From Chloroflexota bacterium (GTDB lineage: Bacteria > Chloroflexota > Anaerolineae > Anaerolineales > UBA11657), in assembly GCA_003670425.1 (NCBI GenBank), contig QWRL01000067.1, positions 2,287-11,236 on the forward strand: a DNA stretch of 8,950 nucleotides. Direction: 5' to 3'. Made by a program: the position numbers and the translations under genes. This document shows positions 5,580-8,950 of the stretch, one piece after another; within the stretch, counting starts at the first letter, position 1; each line of letters opens with the position of its first letter. Below the pieces are notes generated by a model. It was not told the DNA's origin and made no database searches. It was given only the letters and a program-made list of their open reading frames with translations.

Positions 5580-6975
5580 CCTGGCTGCAGCCCTCCCGCC
5601 GGCAGCTGCCGTGTTGCCGGCTGCACCGCAACTGCTGCTGGCACTGCTGGTGGTGGCAGCGCTGGTCGCACTCAATGGCCTGCTGGTCGCCGCCGAGTTT
5701 GCCATCATCGGCGTGCGCCCCACACAAATGGAAGAGCTGGCCGGCCAGGGCAACGCCGTGGCGCGCTCAGTGCTGGCTGTGCTGGAGCAACCGCGCTTGC
5801 AGGATGAATATATTGCCACAGCGCAACTGGGCATCACGATTGCATCACTGGGGCTGGGCGTGTACAGCGAGCCGCAGCTGGCGGACTTTGCGGCGGCTTA
5901 CCTGCAACTGCTGCCCGACATGCCGGTGGCAGCAGCCCAAACTGCCGGGCATGTGCTTAGCCTGGCCCTGCTCACCTATCTGCACATTGTGTTGGGGGAG
6001 ATGGTGCCCAAGGCGCTGGCGCTGGAAAACCCGCGCACCATGGCGCTGAATGTGGCGCGCCCGATGCAGGCGCTGCGGGTGCTGCTGCTCTGGCCCACGC
6101 GCACCCTGAACGCCATCGGCGCGTGGCTGCTGCGCGCTGTTGGCGTGCCGCCGGCTTCCGGGCATGCCAGCCTGCACTCCACTGAAGAGCTGGAGCAGAT
6201 TGTGGCCGAAAGCAAACAAGGCGGCCTGCTGCGCGAGTCAGAGGAAGAGATCCTGCTTAACATATTTAATTTCAGCGAGCGCCAGGTAAACCAGGTGATG
6301 ACCCCGCGCATCAAAATTCAGGGCATCCCCGCCACAATGCCGCTGGCAGAAATTCTCAATCTTGTCACCACCAGCCGCTTCAGCCGCTTCCCGGTATACG
6401 AAGGGGACATTGACAGTGTGATTGGCGTGCTGCATGTGCGCGACCTGGCGCATCACCGCCTGCGCGCGCGCGGCGATGCGTTTGATATCCGGCTGCTGAT
6501 GCGCGCAGCGCCCATGGTGCCCGAGAGCTACTCGGTTGGCAAGCTGATGGCGGCCTTCAAGCGCCAGCGCCTGCACATGGCGCTGGTGGTGGATGAGTTT
6601 GGCGGCACGGCCGGAGTGGTGACACTTGAGGACCTCGTGGAGCAGGTGGTTGGTGAAGTGCGCGATGAGTTTGACCAGGAGCACGAGCCCTTGACAGAGC
6701 TGGCGCCGGGAGTACTGGAACTGAATGGCACCTGCCTGGTGCAGGAGCTGCAAGCATATGTGGACCTCGGTGAAGCCGGCGCGCTGCCAGAAGTGGAGAC
6801 AGTGGGCGGCTTGATGATTACATGGCTGGGGCGCCCCGCCCAAGTGGGCGACCGCCATACACACAAAGACAGCGTGCACTTTTCCGTGCTGGCGGTGGAC
6901 GGGCTGGCGGTGGCCCGCGTGCGCGTTGAGTTTCCCGCGCCCGTGCGTCCCGCGCCCGCTGCCGGCCGCGCGTAA
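5572..6975 (+). CDS. CNNM/CorC (HlyC/CorC) family membrane protein with CBS pair, second copy
   Basis: A 467-residue paralogue of the preceding gene with the same architecture: an Ala/Pro-rich N-terminal extension, DUF21/CNNM membrane domain (about 20-190, LVAAEFAIIGVRPTQ and GEMVPKALALENP), CBS pair (about 235-365, QVMTPRIKI, FSRFPVYEGD, VIGVLHVRDL, VVDEFGGTAGVVTLEDLVE), and a CorC_HlyC domain (about 375-453, VETVGGLMITWLGR). GTG 5572 is chosen as start. It overlaps the end of the first copy by 8 bp, has a G-rich stretch (GGGCGGTGG) upstream, and leaves about 20 residues before the first span. The frame stays open further upstream, but that would translate the first gene's CorC domain out of frame. 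The overlap implies coupled synthesis. The two copies differ well beyond the motifs, so this is an old duplication and may form a heteromer. Specific ion and function are unproven. Confidence 0.92.
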   Translation: MTSLAAALPPAAAVLPAAPQLLLALLVVAALVALNGLLVAAEFAIIGVRPTQMEELAGQGNAVARSVLAVLEQPRLQDEYIATAQLGITIASLGLGVYSEPQLADFAAAYLQLLPDMPVAAAQTAGHVLSLALLTYLHIVLGEMVPKALALENPRTMALNVARPMQALRVLLLWPTRTLNAIGAWLLRAVGVPPASGHASLHSTEELEQIVAESKQGGLLRESEEEILLNIFNFSERQVNQVMTPRIKIQGIPATMPLAEILNLVTTSRFSRFPVYEGDIDSVIGVLHVRDLAHHRLRARGDAFDIRLLMRAAPMVPESYSVGKLMAAFKRQRLHMALVVDEFGGTAGVVTLEDLVEQVVGEVRDEFDQEHEPLTELAPGVLELNGTCLVQELQAYVDLGEAGALPEVETVGGLMITWLGRPAQVGDRHTHKDSVHFSVLAVDGLAVARVRVEFPAPVRPAPAAGRA

Positions 6976-7020
6976 AGCCGGGCATGGCGGCGGCCAGCAA
7001 ACGCACCAATGGCGCACTGC

Positions 7021-7026
7021 TAAAAT
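7021..7026 (+). promoter_or_regulatory. Putative -10 box of the DUF486 gene (leaderless transcript?)
   Basis: TAAAAT ends six bases before ATG 7033, so RNA would begin at or next to the A of the start codon. No ribosome-binding site lies in front of that ATG, which agrees with leaderless translation. A -35 element was not recognisable. Confidence 0.4.
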
Positions 7027-7032
7027 CGCGCC

Positions 7033-7389
7033 ATGATCAACACTCCCGCAATTGTTTTTGTGGGTGGGCTTATGCTCAGCAACGGGTTCAAGACCTTCGC
7101 CTTGTACTGGCACCGCAAGTCACTCGGTGGCACGCCTTGGTTTGTGGCTGCCATCACCAGCTGGGGCATTGCCTTCTTCGATTACATGATCCAAGTTCCG
7201 GCCAACCGCGCGGGACACTTCCTATTTAATGTTGCGCAGCTAAAGATTGTGCAGAAGGTAATCTCGCTTACGGTCTTTGTGCCGTTTGCCATTTTCTACA
7301 TGCGCGAGAAGCCATCCCTGAATTATTTGTACGCGGGTTTCTGCCTGCTGGGCGCAGAGTTCTTTATCTTCCGCGCGCCGGCGCAATAG
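7033..7389 (+). CDS. DMT-like small membrane protein, DUF486 family
   Basis: A 118-residue protein with four predicted membrane spans (about 5-24, 37-55, 68-90 and 97-114). It matches the DUF486 family, which belongs to the drug/metabolite transporter group. Characteristic stretches are NGFKTFALYWH, PWFVAAITSWGIAFFDY, IQVPANRAGH, QLKIVQKVISLTVFVPFA and YLYAGFCLLGAEFF. Length is normal for the family, and the protein presumably works as a dimer or oligomer in the inner membrane. Its substrate is not known. The ATG has no ribosome-binding site; a TAAAAT box just upstream suggests a leaderless mRNA. It lies 57 bp after the CNNM pair and 13 bp before the hydrolase gene, which probably rides on the same transcript. 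Confidence 0.93.
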   Translation: MINTPAIVFVGGLMLSNGFKTFALYWHRKSLGGTPWFVAAITSWGIAFFDYMIQVPANRAGHFLFNVAQLKIVQKVISLTVFVPFAIFYMREKPSLNYLYAGFCLLGAEFFIFRAPAQ

Positions 7390-7402
7390 CGAGCGGCAAC
7401 CT

Positions 7403-8182
7403 GTGCTGCACCATTTGGATTTGAATGCGGATGCAGCGCGCACCGTGCTGCTGGTGCATGGCCTTGGCTCCAACAATGCCGGTTGGCAAGGGCAAACCGG
7501 CGCGCTGCGCAGCGCCGGCTGGCGTGTGCTGGTGCCGGACATGCCTGGCTTTGGCGATTCGCCATTTGCCGGCGGCCGCTGGCGGATTGCCGATGCCGCT
7601 GCTGAATTGGCTGCGCTGCTGCACGCGCTGCAGCCGGCGGGCGCATGTGTGGCCGGCATTTCCATGGGCGGCACCGTGGCGTTGCAGCTTGCGCTGGACT
7701 ACCCGCAGCTGGTGCAGCGCCTGGTGCTCGTGAGCACATTTGCGCGCCTGCGCGCGCGCGGCCCGCGCCAGCTGCTTTACTTTGCGCGCCGCTACTTGCT
7801 GCTGCACCTGCGCGGCCTGCCCAGCCAGGCGCGCGCCGTGGCGCAGCATGTGTTTCCACTGCCCGCGCAAGAAAACTGGCGCGCCGCGTTTTACCGGCAG
7901 ATATTGCAATCCGATGTGCGCGCCTACCGCAGCGCCATGCTGGCGCTCGCGCGCTTTGATGTGCAATCGCGGCTGGCCGCGGTGCGCGTGCCAACCCTGG
8001 TAATCACCGGCAGCCAAGACGCAACTGTGCTGCCAGAAAACCAGGCCGGGCTTGTGCACGGCATTGCCGGCGCGCGCCAGCTGATATTAAATGGCGGGCA
8101 TGCGATCATGGTGGAGCAGCCGCAGGCCTTCAACGCGGCGCTCTTGCAGTTTCTCAGCGACTCGCACCCCGCACCTTTATAA
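7403..8182 (+). CDS. Alpha/beta hydrolase-fold protein
   Basis: A 259-residue cytosolic hydrolase of the alpha/beta fold; no signal peptide or membrane span is seen. Visible parts are the oxyanion-hole strand VLLVHGLGSNNAGW (HG at 19-20), PDMPGFGDS at 45-53, the nucleophile elbow GISMGG with Ser87, the acid strand LVITGSQDATV with Asp206, and His233 in NGGHAIMVEQP, which completes the triad. The cap region (about 113-185) is Arg- and Leu-rich. Members of this group include esterases, lactonases and C-C bond hydrolases; nothing here decides among them. GTG 7403 is used as start because it lies 13 bp after the DUF486 stop, a few residues before the first beta strand; GAGCGG upstream is a weak ribosome-binding site. 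Its stop codon overlaps the -10 box of the following gene. Family certain, substrate unknown. Confidence 0.9.
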   Translation: MLHHLDLNADAARTVLLVHGLGSNNAGWQGQTGALRSAGWRVLVPDMPGFGDSPFAGGRWRIADAAAELAALLHALQPAGACVAGISMGGTVALQLALDYPQLVQRLVLVSTFARLRARGPRQLLYFARRYLLLHLRGLPSQARAVAQHVFPLPAQENWRAAFYRQILQSDVRAYRSAMLALARFDVQSRLAAVRVPTLVITGSQDATVLPENQAGLVHGIAGARQLILNGGHAIMVEQPQAFNAALLQFLSDSHPAPL

Positions 8183-8183
8183 T
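8178..8183 (+). promoter_or_regulatory. Putative -10 box of the SIS-domain gene
   Basis: TATAAT overlaps the hydrolase stop codon. RNA starting near 8190 would carry GGGAG (8192-8196) some 11 bases before ATG 8208, a longer spacing than usual. No convincing -35 box. It may give the next gene its own transcription. Confidence 0.45.
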
Positions 8184-8207
8184 CAAATAGCGGGAGCATA
8201 AGCAAGT

Positions 8208-8950
8208 ATGAGCAAGTTTTTTGATGAGATGTGCCAGCAACCAGCAGCGCTGCGCGCGCTGGCTGCTTACTACCAGCAGCCCGCAGCGCGCAAACTGCTG
8301 CTGGCGCAGCCAGCCGGCGCACAGCCGCTGTTTTTAGGCATGGGCGCATCGCACCACGCCGGGCTGCTGGCCGCGCGCCATTTGCAGCGCAACGGCATTG
8401 CGGCCCTGGCATTGGAAGCTGCAGACCTGCTGCAGCCCGGCAATGTCTGGCTGGCGCGCGCAGAAACAGTTGTGTTCGTTTCACAATCCGGCGCCAGTGC
8501 AGAGGTGCAGCCGGTGTGCGCCCAGCTGCGCCCCGCCAGCGCGCTGCTGGCCATTACCAATGATCCGCAGAGTGTGCTGGCGCACAGCGCGCGCAGCGTG
8601 CTTGCGCTCCACGCCGGCGCGGAAGAGACGGTGTCCAGCAAGACTTATGTGAATTCGCTCGCGCTGCTGTGGCTGCTGGCACGCGCGTGGCAGGGCCGGC
8701 TGGATGCAGCCGCGTTTGACGAGCTGGCGCGCGTGGCCGACCACATTGAGCAAATGCTGCAGAATTGCGCCAGCATTGCAGCGCGCTGGCTGGCAGCCGT
8801 GGGCAGCGCGGACTGGCAGGTGTTTGTGGGCCAGGGCGCGCCCGCCGTCAGTGCGCGCCAGGGTGCAATGATGGTGAACGAGTGGGCCAAAGGCCACGCA
8901 CTGGCGCACAGCGTCGGCCCGTGCCGGCCCGGGCCAATGGAAAGCGGCGC
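8208..8950 (+). CDS. SIS-domain sugar-phosphate isomerase-like protein (GlmS/AgaS type), runs off right edge
   Basis: 247 codons are visible, open to the window end. The protein resembles the isomerase half of GlmS and the AgaS/FrlB-type sugar isomerases, without a glutaminase domain. The first SIS domain (about 35-165) contains LFLGMGASHHAG at 41-52, the phosphate-binding VSQSGASAEV at 91-100, LLAITNDP, and AEETVSSKTYVNSLA from 138, the counterpart of the VASTKxxT motif. The second SIS domain begins near 203 (VFVGQGAPAVSARQGAMMVNE), and PGPMES near the edge corresponds to the HGPxE region of relatives, with Pro where many have His. Likely substrates are phosphorylated amino sugars or keto-amine sugars, acting in the cytosol; which one cannot be told. 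ATG 8208 follows GGGAG at 11 bases. The gene may be co-transcribed with the hydrolase but has its own TATAAT box. Confidence 0.87.
   Translation, partial: MSKFFDEMCQQPAALRALAAYYQQPAARKLLLAQPAGAQPLFLGMGASHHAGLLAARHLQRNGIAALALEAADLLQPGNVWLARAETVVFVSQSGASAEVQPVCAQLRPASALLAITNDPQSVLAHSARSVLALHAGAEETVSSKTYVNSLALLWLLARAWQGRLDAAAFDELARVADHIEQMLQNCASIAARWLAAVGSADWQVFVGQGAPAVSARQGAMMVNEWAKGHALAHSVGPCRPGPMESG

Noticed and set aside
4254..5837. 527-codon open frame on the minus strand across both CNNM genes
   Set aside because: It is antisense to clear CNNM coding sequence and its product is Gln/His/Arg-rich without any family motif; it is a by-product of high GC and codon bias.

Overview
This is a GC-rich (by eye, in the 60s percent), densely coded bacterial chromosome segment with alanine-rich proteins. 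The best guess is a proteobacterium, probably betaproteobacterial (Burkholderiales-like). The grounds are an MgsA very close to the proteobacterial type, a DUF486 membrane protein, and TATAAT/TAAAAT -10 boxes set just before genes. The Pro/Thr/Val-rich linker after the lipobox of one protein would also suit Chloroflexi, so the assignment is soft. No IS element, tRNA, rRNA or CRISPR array was seen.

Left half, minus strand (about 4024 down to 1): a -10 box, then four genes in one direction. These are an unrecognised lipoprotein (3995-2331), a radical SAM protein coupled to it by a GTGA overlap (2334-898), methylglyoxal synthase mgsA (812-366), and a ChrA-type chromate/anion transporter (369 to the window edge). 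The last two overlap by TTGA.

The main discovery is in the radical SAM gene. A conventional reading ends at a UGA (915-913) straight after Trp-Phe-Cys. Reading that UGA as selenocysteine adds Ala-Glu-Pro-Leu before a UAG, giving a C-terminal Cys-Sec-Ala-Glu-Pro-Leu. This is the signature tail of the CUAEP/CCAEP-tail radical SAM (seleno)protein family. A stem-loop with a G-first apical loop lies 17 nt after the UGA, as expected of a bacterial SECIS element. Ordinary gene calling would truncate this protein by five residues and lose its defining motif.

The centre (3996-4250) is a short divergent promoter region.

Right half, plus strand (4251-8950): two tandem CNNM/CorC (HlyC/CorC) membrane proteins overlapping by 8 bp, a DUF486 small membrane protein that may be translated from a leaderless mRNA, an alpha/beta hydrolase 13 bp downstream, and an SIS-domain sugar-phosphate isomerase-like gene that runs off the right edge. 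The right-hand genes look like ordinary housekeeping and accessory functions. The lipoprotein-radical SAM pair is the part of unknown biology.
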